Shown here piece after piece: positions 18,480-25,925 of a DNA stretch of 64,000 nucleotides. The position numbers and the translations under genes were made by a program. Source of the stretch: Nitrincola sp048264025 (GTDB taxonomy: Bacteria > Pseudomonadota > Gammaproteobacteria > Pseudomonadales > Balneatricaceae); the NCBI RefSeq assembly GCF_048264025.1, contig NZ_JBLXDN010000019.1, positions 1 through 64,000 of the forward strand. Reading direction: 5' to 3'. Position 1 is the stretch's first letter. Each line of letters starts with the position of its first letter. Under the pieces are notes generated by a model that saw only the letters and a list, made by a program, of their open reading frames with translations, was not told the origin of the DNA and did not search any database.

Positions 18480-19398
18480 GTAGTGCCTGGGCAATTTCGA
18501 CAATCTGTTCACGAATCCAGATCATTCTGGGATCGTGGTGGTGTCGGGTGTGCCAGTAAAAATAAAATTTTACCGCTGGTTGCTCCAACTCTGCAGGCAG
18601 GCGGCGTAAGCAAAGCTGGCGGCCTGCTGCAATACGTTCTGCCAAGCGTTGCGGTAAAGTAAACACCAGATCAGTCGTTTCACAAAAATCGGCTACCGCC
18701 ATAAAACTACTAAGCCTGAGTATGACTTCCCGTTGCATGCCGACTTTTTCCAGCACCCTGTCCATATAACCCGGCCCACGGCCAGTGATGGAAACCAAAC
18801 CATGTGCGGCAGCGGCATAGTTTTCCGGTGTCAGTGGCTGGTCGGCGAGAGCGTGATGGCGTGACATCAGGCACACGGCTGACATTTGATCCAACAGCAG
18901 GCGATGTAGTGTGCCTGTTGATGCGCTGGGCTCCAGCCCGCTAAGGCTAAAGTGCACATCATTTCGATCCAGCATGGCAAAACTGTCATCTTCCTGTTTA
19001 ACAATTTCAAGATGCATTCCTGGTGCATGTATGCGCATACGTTGCATCAGTTGGGGTAGGTAAAGCGCCAGTTCCAGATCCAGACCCGTGATTTTAATCA
19101 GTCCGTTATCTGCGGCAGGATTAAACACAGGTTGTTGTACCAGAGATTCAAGCGCAATGAGTATTTCGGCAAGTTCAGGTTGAATCTGCTCAGCGCGAGC
19201 ACTTAGGTCATAACCCTGTGCCGTCCGAACCAGTAACGGATCATTAAAAATCTTACGTAATCTGGCCAGTGCCCGGCTAAGAGCAGGCTGACTCATATTC
19301 AGACTCATAGCGGCACGGGTGATATGACGCTCGGTAAGCAGCCGGTCCAATAATAGCAGAAGATTGAGATCAATATTTTCTATATTCACTTCACGCAT
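18460..19398 (-). CDS. LysR-type transcriptional regulator
   Basis: The regulator has 312 residues from the ATG giving MREVNIENIDLNLLLLLDRLL; a start 48 codons upstream would translate the divergent promoter region. The winged HTH spans residues about 9-66 (RHITRAAMSLNMSQPALSRALARLR) and is followed by the LysR substrate-binding domain of the NodD/NahR-like branch. It is divergent from the cytochrome b561-yceI pair across 78 bases, so that pair is the likely target; the inducer is unknown. Confidence 0.88.
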   Translation of the reverse strand: MREVNIENIDLNLLLLLDRLLTERHITRAAMSLNMSQPALSRALARLRKIFNDPLLVRTAQGYDLSARAEQIQPELAEILIALESLVQQPVFNPAADNGLIKITGLDLELALYLPQLMQRMRIHAPGMHLEIVKQEDDSFAMLDRNDVHFSLSGLEPSASTGTLHRLLLDQMSAVCLMSRHHALADQPLTPENYAAAAHGLVSITGRGPGYMDRVLEKVGMQREVILRLSSFMAVADFCETTDLVFTLPQRLAERIAAGRQLCLRRLPAELEQPAVKFYFYWHTRHHHDPRMIWIREQIVEIAQALPGFKPV

Positions 19399-19476
19399 AG
19401 TGATTATCCAAATAATACATTGGACGAATATATAAGACGGCGGTAAGGTTAACAAGGTAACCAGGGAGAAAATACA

Positions 19477-20058
19477 ATGCGCTACATTCGACAAGTTAAA
19501 AATACAGTCAGCACCTTTGGCTGGGTAAGCATATTGCTGCATTGGTTGGTTGCCTTGGTTGTACTGGGTATGTATCCGCTGGGGTTATATATTGTCTCCT
19601 TAGGCTACTATGATCCTGGCTACCGTATTTATCCTAACTGGCATCGCAGTATCGGTGTGCTGCTGATGTTGCTGCTGTGCTTGCGGTTACTCTGGCGCTG
19701 GATTAATCCCAGCCCGCGTCAACTGGGCCAGCATCGATGGGAGCGGGTGGCGGCCTCACTGGGGCACCTCGGGCTCTATCTGTTATTGGTTACGATACTG
19801 GCGTCGGGCTATCTGTTTTCGACAGCAGATGGACGCGGTATCCAAGTGTTCAGCTGGTTTACTCTCCCAGCAATACCCGGTTTGGCACTTCGACAGGAAG
19901 AGCTAGCCGCGGAAATACATTTTTATGCGGCTACGCTATTGATGGTACTGGTTGCCATCCATGCACTGGCGGCACTGAAACACCACTTTATTGACAAAGA
20001 CGCAACGCTCACACGCATGCTGGGCCTGCAATCGGAGAAAATTAATGATAGCAACTAA
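19477..20058 (+). CDS. Cytochrome b561 family protein
   Basis: A 193-residue inner-membrane dihaem cytochrome b with four membrane spans. Likely haem ligands are His in SILLHWLVAL (span 1), His in NWHRSIGVLL (span 2), and His in LVAIHALAALKHHF (span 4). It may carry electrons from quinol to a periplasmic partner. The last 14 bases overlap the start of yceI, a pairing often seen in proteobacteria, and the divergent LysR gene lies next door. Confidence 0.88.
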   Translation: MRYIRQVKNTVSTFGWVSILLHWLVALVVLGMYPLGLYIVSLGYYDPGYRIYPNWHRSIGVLLMLLLCLRLLWRWINPSPRQLGQHRWERVAASLGHLGLYLLLVTILASGYLFSTADGRGIQVFSWFTLPAIPGLALRQEELAAEIHFYAATLLMVLVAIHALAALKHHFIDKDATLTRMLGLQSEKINDSN

Positions 20059-20635
20059 GACGATAGCAACAAAACTGAAACCGCTGGCGCTGGCTGGTGC
20101 ATTCCTGGCAGCACCCCTGTTTGCTGCAGATTATACCATTGATACTCAGGGGGCTCATGCTTCTGTACATTTCAAAATTGATCATTTGGGAGTGGGTTAT
20201 GTTGTCGGCCGTTTCAACGATTTTACCGGCAGCTTCAGCTATGATGCTGATAATCCTGCCGAAACAAAGGTAGATGTACTGATTAATATGGAATCGATAG
20301 ACACTAATCACGCTGAGCGTGATCGTCATATACGTAGCGCCGATTTCGTAGATGCCAGCCAGTATGCTGAAGCGCGTTTTGTTAGTACCGGTTATGAAGA
20401 CCTGGGTGATGATAAAGGCACGCTGACTGGTGATCTGACTTGGCTTGGCCAGACGCATAGCATTGATATTGATGTGGTGAAAGTGGGTGAGGGCGAAGAT
20501 CCCTGGGGTGGTTACCGGGCAGGCTTTACCGGTACAGCTGCACTGCATTTGCCGACTTTTGGTGCTGAGTTCAACTTAGGACCTGCGGCAGAAACAGTCT
20601 ATCTGGATCTTGTCATTGAAGGTGTTCGTAAATAA
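20045..20635 (+). CDS. YceI family periplasmic lipocalin-like protein
   Basis: A 196-residue protein with a Sec signal peptide ending LFAA-DYTID. The mature domain shows the YceI fold: ASVHFKIDHLG, GRFNDFTGSFSYD, ESIDTNHAERDRHIRSADFVDA, and TLTGDLTWLGQT. Family members bind polyisoprenoid lipids such as ubiquinone-8 in the periplasm. Its overlap with the cytochrome b561 gene suggests the two act on the same quinone-like molecule. The start was set at the ATG inside the end of the cytochrome gene because the signal peptide begins there. Confidence 0.9.
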   Translation: MIATKTIATKLKPLALAGAFLAAPLFAADYTIDTQGAHASVHFKIDHLGVGYVVGRFNDFTGSFSYDADNPAETKVDVLINMESIDTNHAERDRHIRSADFVDASQYAEARFVSTGYEDLGDDKGTLTGDLTWLGQTHSIDIDVVKVGEGEDPWGGYRAGFTGTAALHLPTFGAEFNLGPAAETVYLDLVIEGVRK

Positions 20636-20653
20636 CACTGGCTTCTTAACAGC

Positions 20654-20688
20654 AAAGGCCGCTACAGCTTGACTGTAGCGGCCTTTTT
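20654..20688 (+). terminator. Rho-independent terminator after yceI
   Basis: A GC-rich 13-base stem (AAAGGCCGCTACA / TGTAGCGGCCTTT) with a seven-base loop is followed by a T-run, about 18 bases after the yceI stop. Confidence 0.9.
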
Positions 20689-20790
20689 GTGTTCAGGATG
20701 TACGGTATACCCAAAACACTCGCTCCGCTCGCGGGGCAGCAGGCCCTGCCGCGGGCGCATGGATGCGCAGGAGCGGCGCATGTTTAGATC

Positions 20791-23523
20791 CTACTCTTCC
20801 TGCTGGTTTGATCGACGTCGCCATACAGCTTTTTCAGCTTCCACCAGCAGCAACACCACCACACCATAGCCCAGCATCAATAACCATTGGTTCAGACTCA
20901 GTGGCGTACTGTGAAACAGGGTGTTCATTAGGGGAGTGTAAATGAATAGCAACTGGACAGTGAGCATCGCGGCTATGCCTCCCCAGATCCAGGGATTGGA
21001 GTTGATCGGGGTTTTAAAGATACTGCTGGTGAGAGAGCGGCAATTGAGTAGAAAGAAACTTTGCACTACGACAAAGAGTGTCACCGCCAACGTGCGTGAC
21101 TCTTCAATACTGGCACCCTGCAGTTGTGACCACTGAAATAATCCGAAGGCCCCGATTAGTAACAGTGTACTGACAGATACAATTCTGCCGATCATTTCGA
21201 CTGACAAAATAGGTGCATCAGGTTCACGAGGAGAGCGTGTCATTATGCCCAGTTCCTTCGGTTCGAATGCCAGCATCAGCCCGAGAAATACAGCCGTTGT
21301 CATATTTAGCCAAAGCGCCTGTACTGGCAGTACCGGTAGGGTGATGCCAAACAGTATAGCTACCATGATCACCAACCCTTGTCCCATATTGGTGGGGAGT
21401 ATCCAGGTGATGAATTTGATCAGGTTGTCGAACACATTACGGCCTTCTTCAACGGCGGCTTCGATAGATGAAAAGTTATCATCTGTCAGTACCATGTCGG
21501 AGGCTTCTTTGGATACTTCGGTGCCACTAATACCCATGGCGATCCCTATATCGGCCTGCTTCAGTGCGGGGGCATCATTAACACCATCACCGGTCATCGC
21601 CACCACATGATTGCGGCCCTGCAAGGCGGTCACCAGTTTGAGCTTTTGCTCTGGAGCTACGCGGGCAAACACCGAGACGGTTTCAGCGGCTTTACTCAGT
21701 GCCACTTCATCCATATCACTCAATTCACGCCCAGTTAAGGCTTCCAGTTCTTCGCCGTTATGACCGGGATTGTTTTGCAGACCAATCATGGTGGCAATGG
21801 ATTTAGCGGTCAGGGCATGATCGCCAGTAATCATTTTGACCCGCACACCGGCTTTCTGACAGGTGGCGATGGCTTTAATCGCTTCGTCCCGTGGTGGATC
21901 AATCATCGCCTGCAGGCCCACGAAGGTTAACGACTGTTCCGGCTCACGGTCATTGAATGCATTCAGTGTGTCTTCACTGTTAGCTACCCGCTGCATGGCA
22001 AAAGCCAGCACACGCATCCCTTCGCTGGCAAATGCATTGACCTGCTGGTCAATGGTGTCATGCATTAGCGGCTCTGATTCGCCGTCAGTGTTTAACTGCG
22101 AGGTGCAACGTGCAAGGATCTGTTCCACTGAACCCTTTAGGTAAATCAGATTGTGGTGGCTATCCAGTCGATGCAGGGTGGCCATGTACTGACGATCTGA
22201 TTCAAATGCGATGGTGTCGATCCGTTTGAATTCAGCTTCACATTGCTTGAGTTGATAACCGGCTTTCATCGCTGAGGCTATTAGGGCACCTTCGGTCGGA
22301 TCGCCTTCGACACCCCAGCGGCCTTCTTTTTCACTCAGGCGTGAGTCATTACTGATCAGGCCAGCCACCAGAATATGGTGTAAGGCATCATTGTCAGCTA
22401 GGTCTACATCCTGGTCCTCACAACTGATCTTTCCTTCCGGGAGATAACCCGTGCCACTGACATCATAGGTTTTGGAGCCTGCCAGAATTTTCTGTACGGT
22501 CATCTGGTTTTCGGTCAGCGTGCCGGTTTTGTCGGAACAGATGACGGTGGTGGAGCCGAGCGTTTCGACGGCAGACAGTTTACGAATAATGGCATGACGT
22601 GATGCCATCCGACGTACACCAATCGCCAGCGTGATGGTCACCACGGCGGGCAGGCCTTCTGGAATAGCGGCTACAGCCAAGGCCACCGCCGCCATAAAGG
22701 TCTCACTGGCACGCATGCCATAAAACAGACCTACAACAAAGGTAATCAATGCCAAACCGAGAATGACCCAAAGTAGCAGTTTACTGAACGCATGAATTTT
22801 GCGTGTTAACGGGGTTTCAAGTGTTGTGGCTTCAGAGATCATGTGAGCGATTTTACCCGTCTCGGTTTGATCTCCGGTGGCGGTTACTATGCCTTTGCTT
22901 GAGCCATAGGTGACCAGCGTACCGGCAAAGGCCATATTATTGCGATCAGCTAGTACCGTATCAGCGGGGAGAACATCGAGGTACTTTTCTGCGGACACGG
23001 ATTCACCGGTAAGGGCTGATTCGTCAACCTGCATATCCTTGCATTCTAACAGGCGCATATCGGCCGGAACCTTATCACCAGAGACCAGGAAAACCAGATC
23101 ACCAGGGACCAATTCCGTTGCTGGAAGGGTTTTTTTCTCACCATTGCGCAATACAGTGGCCGAGGAGGAGAGCATTTTTTTCAGTGAATTTATTGCTTCT
23201 TCAGCCTTGGATTCTTGTACAAAGCCGATGATGGCATTGATGATGACTACCGAAAAAATCACCCCAGAATCGACATACTCTTTTAAAAACAGGGTGACCA
23301 AAGTCGCAAACAATAAGATATAGATCAAGGGGTTGTGAAACTGCAATAGCAAGCGTTTGAGCGCAGAAACTGATTTTTGTCCGCTAATGCTATTGGGGCC
23401 GAAGGTTTGCCGTCTTTCTGTTGCCGAATTGGAGGATAAACCTGTCTCAGCATCACTTTCCAGCGAAGCAATAACCTCTTGATTATCAAGATGGTGCCAG
23501 GGTTTATCGGGTAGTGATTGCAT
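20791..23523 (-). CDS. Cation-transporting P-type ATPase (P2A, calcium-pump-like)
   Basis: A 910-residue inner-membrane ion pump. The actuator-domain loop LTGESVSAEK, the membrane motif AIPEGLPAVVT, the phosphorylation site CSDKTGTLTENQM, the nucleotide-binding KGSVEQIL and the hinge MTGDGVNDAPALKQADIGIAMG are intact. Ten spans are expected, with the C-terminal four at about 690-900. The PEGLP motif points to the P2A (Ca2+-type) group rather than MgtA or Kdp; the ion cannot be settled by reading. The start ATG (QSLPDKPWHHL) has a GGAG box eight bases upstream; a GTG four codons earlier is less likely. Confidence 0.9.
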   Translation of the reverse strand: MQSLPDKPWHHLDNQEVIASLESDAETGLSSNSATERRQTFGPNSISGQKSVSALKRLLLQFHNPLIYILLFATLVTLFLKEYVDSGVIFSVVIINAIIGFVQESKAEEAINSLKKMLSSSATVLRNGEKKTLPATELVPGDLVFLVSGDKVPADMRLLECKDMQVDESALTGESVSAEKYLDVLPADTVLADRNNMAFAGTLVTYGSSKGIVTATGDQTETGKIAHMISEATTLETPLTRKIHAFSKLLLWVILGLALITFVVGLFYGMRASETFMAAVALAVAAIPEGLPAVVTITLAIGVRRMASRHAIIRKLSAVETLGSTTVICSDKTGTLTENQMTVQKILAGSKTYDVSGTGYLPEGKISCEDQDVDLADNDALHHILVAGLISNDSRLSEKEGRWGVEGDPTEGALIASAMKAGYQLKQCEAEFKRIDTIAFESDRQYMATLHRLDSHHNLIYLKGSVEQILARCTSQLNTDGESEPLMHDTIDQQVNAFASEGMRVLAFAMQRVANSEDTLNAFNDREPEQSLTFVGLQAMIDPPRDEAIKAIATCQKAGVRVKMITGDHALTAKSIATMIGLQNNPGHNGEELEALTGRELSDMDEVALSKAAETVSVFARVAPEQKLKLVTALQGRNHVVAMTGDGVNDAPALKQADIGIAMGISGTEVSKEASDMVLTDDNFSSIEAAVEEGRNVFDNLIKFITWILPTNMGQGLVIMVAILFGITLPVLPVQALWLNMTTAVFLGLMLAFEPKELGIMTRSPREPDAPILSVEMIGRIVSVSTLLLIGAFGLFQWSQLQGASIEESRTLAVTLFVVVQSFFLLNCRSLTSSIFKTPINSNPWIWGGIAAMLTVQLLFIYTPLMNTLFHSTPLSLNQWLLMLGYGVVVLLLVEAEKAVWRRRSNQQEE

Positions 23524-23564
23524 CGAGTACTCCACGCTGTATACCTAAGTGGATACCCTAACAC

Positions 23565-23617
23565 AAAAAAAACGGAACGTATTGTTCTGGTGTATACCAA
23601 AATCAACGTTCCGTTTT
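23565..23617 (-). terminator. Rho-independent terminator after the 93-residue gene
   Basis: A perfect 12-base stem (AAAACGGAACGT / ACGTTCCGTTTT) with a 25-base spacer is followed on the minus strand by a T-run of eight. It ends the transcript of the small gene upstream and separates it from the ATPase. Confidence 0.8.
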
Positions 23618-23657
23618 GCGTTCCCCTAAGGGGAATGGGGCACTACAAGTTGTTCTG

Positions 23658-23939
23658 TCAGGCGACCCTTGACTCGCCTTGGCAGCAGTCTGGGTGAGTG
23701 GTCATAAAGTGACATAGCGTCTGACTCAATAAAGCCATTTTTGCACTGTTACCCTGAGCTCTTGCCAATTCGATATCATCCAGGATGTACTGTCTGATTT
23801 GAGCGCTGGCATTGTGCTCAACCATATATTTACCCAGCGCCATCGCAACGATGGGTTCCAGATGCTCGTGCTCCGCAATCGCGTCGATTTCGTCATCGCT
23901 GAGGCCGCACATTTCCAGACATTCTGTATAAGTCAACAT
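23658..23939 (-). CDS. Small uncharacterised acidic protein
   Basis: A 93-residue acidic, mostly helical protein with no signal peptide. It starts LTYTECLEMCGLSDDEIDAIAEHEH and ends with a Cys/His cluster (CHFMTTHPDCCQG), so metal or Fe-S binding is possible but unproven. A GAGGA box precedes the ATG and a strong terminator follows, which supports a real, separately transcribed gene. I do not recognise a named family. Confidence 0.7.
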   Translation of the reverse strand: MLTYTECLEMCGLSDDEIDAIAEHEHLEPIVAMALGKYMVEHNASAQIRQYILDDIELARAQGNSAKMALLSQTLCHFMTTHPDCCQGESRVA

Positions 23940-24336
23940 GGTTATATCCTCAAGTGAGTCCGGTTGGCTTTGCGGTTGGTATGAACCGCCCAGTAATCTG
24001 ACTTAAGTCTAGTTCAGCTGCTAAAGAGTTAAAGGCTGGTAAGTAGATAAAAATTCAAGACTTTCCAGGAGTTTAAACAAGGGTTTCATGCTGCATATGC
24101 ACATTATCTTATGGAAAAATCTGTAATCAGTTTGTCATTAAGTACTTAGCAGGTGTTGCTCTGCACCAGTGATGAACTTTAGAGACCCTGAATCAGATAA
24201 AAAAGTCGCTACTGAGTAAGTGCTGACGTTTTTAGAATTATTGCCGTCGTTTCCATAGGGTCAACTGAGTGGGGGGAGGGCTATTCTGCATCTCATTAGT
24301 TAATCGTGACTTGCCTGCTTAATCGGAGTAACTGCT
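23940..24336. promoter_or_regulatory. 397-bp intergenic control region ahead of the dimethylglycine gene block
   Basis: No coding frame is seen. The gap separates the small acidic gene from the first gene of the dgc block and must hold both promoters. GTCG-type half-sites at 24205 (AGTCGCT) and 24246 (CGTCGTTT) are 41 bases apart, similar to the 40-42 base spacing of related elements in front of gbcB and gbdR, but the match is weak. A GGAG box eight bases before 24337 serves the downstream gene. Confidence 0.4.
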
Positions 24337-25314
24337 ATGACACCCGCTGAACTGCACCAGGACGCCATTATTATCGATGGTTTGATCATTGCGAAATGGA
24401 ATCGTGAACTGTTTGAAGATATGCGTAAGGGTGGACTGACAGCCGCCAGTTGCACTGTATCTGTCTGGGAGGGTTTTCAGGCAACCATTAATAATATTGC
24501 CGACACCAATAAGCTGATGCGCGATAACGCTGACCTGGTCATGCCGGTGTTAACCACAGCGGATATCCACAAGGCCAAAGAATCGAATAAAACCGGCATC
24601 ATCATGAATTTCCAGAATGCGCATGCTTTTGAAGATCAGCTAGGGTATGTCGAGGTATTTAAGAAGCTTGGCGTGGGTATCGTACAAATGTGTTACAACA
24701 CCCAAAATCTGGTGGGTACCGGCTGCTATGAACGTGATGGCGGCTTATCCGGTTTTGGACGTGAAATCGTTGCCGAAATGAATCGCGTTGGAGTGATGTG
24801 TGATCTTTCCCACGTCGGCTCGAAAACCTCGGAAGAGGTGATTCTGGAATCGACAAAACCTGTGTGCTACTCCCACTGCCTGCCGTCCGGCCTGAAAGAG
24901 CACCCGCGTAATAAATCTGATGAAGAACTGAAATTTATAGCTGATCACGGTGGCTTTGTCGGTGTCACCATGTTTGCTCCCTTTCTTAAAAATGGCATCG
25001 ACTCGACCATAGATGACTACGCCGAAGCCATAGAGTACGTGATGAATATTGTCGGTGAAGATGCCATAGGCATAGGTACCGACTTTACCCAGGGCCATGA
25101 CCAGCAGTTTTTTGAGTGGCTGACGCATGACAAGGGCTATGCACGTCGCCTGACCCGTTTTGGCAAAATTGTTAACCCGCTGGGCATCCGCACCGTTGGT
25201 GAGTTTCCCAATCTGACTGAAACCCTGATTCAGCGCGGCATGAGTGAAGCGCAGGTGCGTAAAATCATGGGTGAAAACTGGGTGCGTGTACTTAAAGATG
25301 TCTGGGGCGAGTAA
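24337..25314 (+). CDS. Peptidase M19 (membrane dipeptidase)-like protein of betaine catabolic locus, altered metal site
   Basis: The 325-residue protein has the M19 amidohydrolase fold, and its place before a DUF5943 gene and dgcAB matches the Pseudomonas arrangement. Of the renal-dipeptidase zinc ligands, the first HxD pair is replaced: the expected DGHND reads DGLII at residues 14-18. The bridging glutamate is Gln93 in FQNAHAF. His159 (DLSH), His180 (YSH) and Asp249 (GTDF) remain. A normal binuclear zinc peptidase is therefore unlikely; a mononuclear enzyme or a non-hydrolytic role is possible. No signal peptide is present. It probably heads the operon through the ETF genes. Confidence 0.82.
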   Translation: MTPAELHQDAIIIDGLIIAKWNRELFEDMRKGGLTAASCTVSVWEGFQATINNIADTNKLMRDNADLVMPVLTTADIHKAKESNKTGIIMNFQNAHAFEDQLGYVEVFKKLGVGIVQMCYNTQNLVGTGCYERDGGLSGFGREIVAEMNRVGVMCDLSHVGSKTSEEVILESTKPVCYSHCLPSGLKEHPRNKSDEELKFIADHGGFVGVTMFAPFLKNGIDSTIDDYAEAIEYVMNIVGEDAIGIGTDFTQGHDQQFFEWLTHDKGYARRLTRFGKIVNPLGIRTVGEFPNLTETLIQRGMSEAQVRKIMGENWVRVLKDVWGE

Positions 25315-25369
25315 GCCGCTGGCAAGCCGTAAACTCTGTCAATAAACAAAAAGATCTAAGGTGAATGTT

Positions 25370-25903
25370 GTGACAAAAATGGCCCCTGAACTGCCGATTG
25401 AAGTGGATAGTGAAACCGGTGTTTGGACATCGGATGCACTGCCGATGCTGTATGTACCAAGACATTTCTTTATTAATAACCATCAGGCGATTGAAGAAGA
25501 ATTGGGTCCTGAGCGTTATGCCGAAATTCTCTATAAAGCCGGCTATAAAAGTGCCTGGCACTGGTGTGAAAAAGAAGCCGAGCTTCACGGCCTGAGCGGT
25601 GTTGAGGTGTTTGAACACTATATGAAGCGGTTATCACAGCGCGGCTGGGGCAAGTTCTTTACCGAAGCCATCGATCTGGAGGCTGGGGTTTGCAAGGTGC
25701 GCCTGGAGCATTCCGCCTTTGTGTATCACTACGGCAAGGTTAACCGCAAGATTGAATACATGTTTACCGGTTGGTTTGCCGGGGCGATGGATCAGATTCT
25801 GGAAGCTCAAGGCAGTAGTGTGCGAACGCTGGCTGAACAGACCCAAAGTGGTGCTGAAACCGGTCATGATGTGGGCTATTTCGTTACCCGCCCCAAGGTT
25901 TAA
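25370..25903 (+). CDS. DUF5943 domain protein of the dimethylglycine operon
   Basis: A 177-residue soluble protein of unknown activity that in Pseudomonas lies between the M19-like gene and dgcA, as here. Segments such as YVPRHFFINNHQAIEEELG, KSAWHWCEKEAE and YHYGKVNRKIEYMFTGWFAGAMDQIL suggest a 4-vinyl reductase/heme-NO-binding-like small-ligand fold, but that is a guess. The GTG at 25370 was chosen because AAGGTG lies six bases ahead; a GTG three codons earlier is possible. It sits 22 bases before dgcA. Confidence 0.8.
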   Translation: MTKMAPELPIEVDSETGVWTSDALPMLYVPRHFFINNHQAIEEELGPERYAEILYKAGYKSAWHWCEKEAELHGLSGVEVFEHYMKRLSQRGWGKFFTEAIDLEAGVCKVRLEHSAFVYHYGKVNRKIEYMFTGWFAGAMDQILEAQGSSVRTLAEQTQSGAETGHDVGYFVTRPKV

Positions 25904-25925
25904 TGTTGCTGTCCAGGAGTAACCT

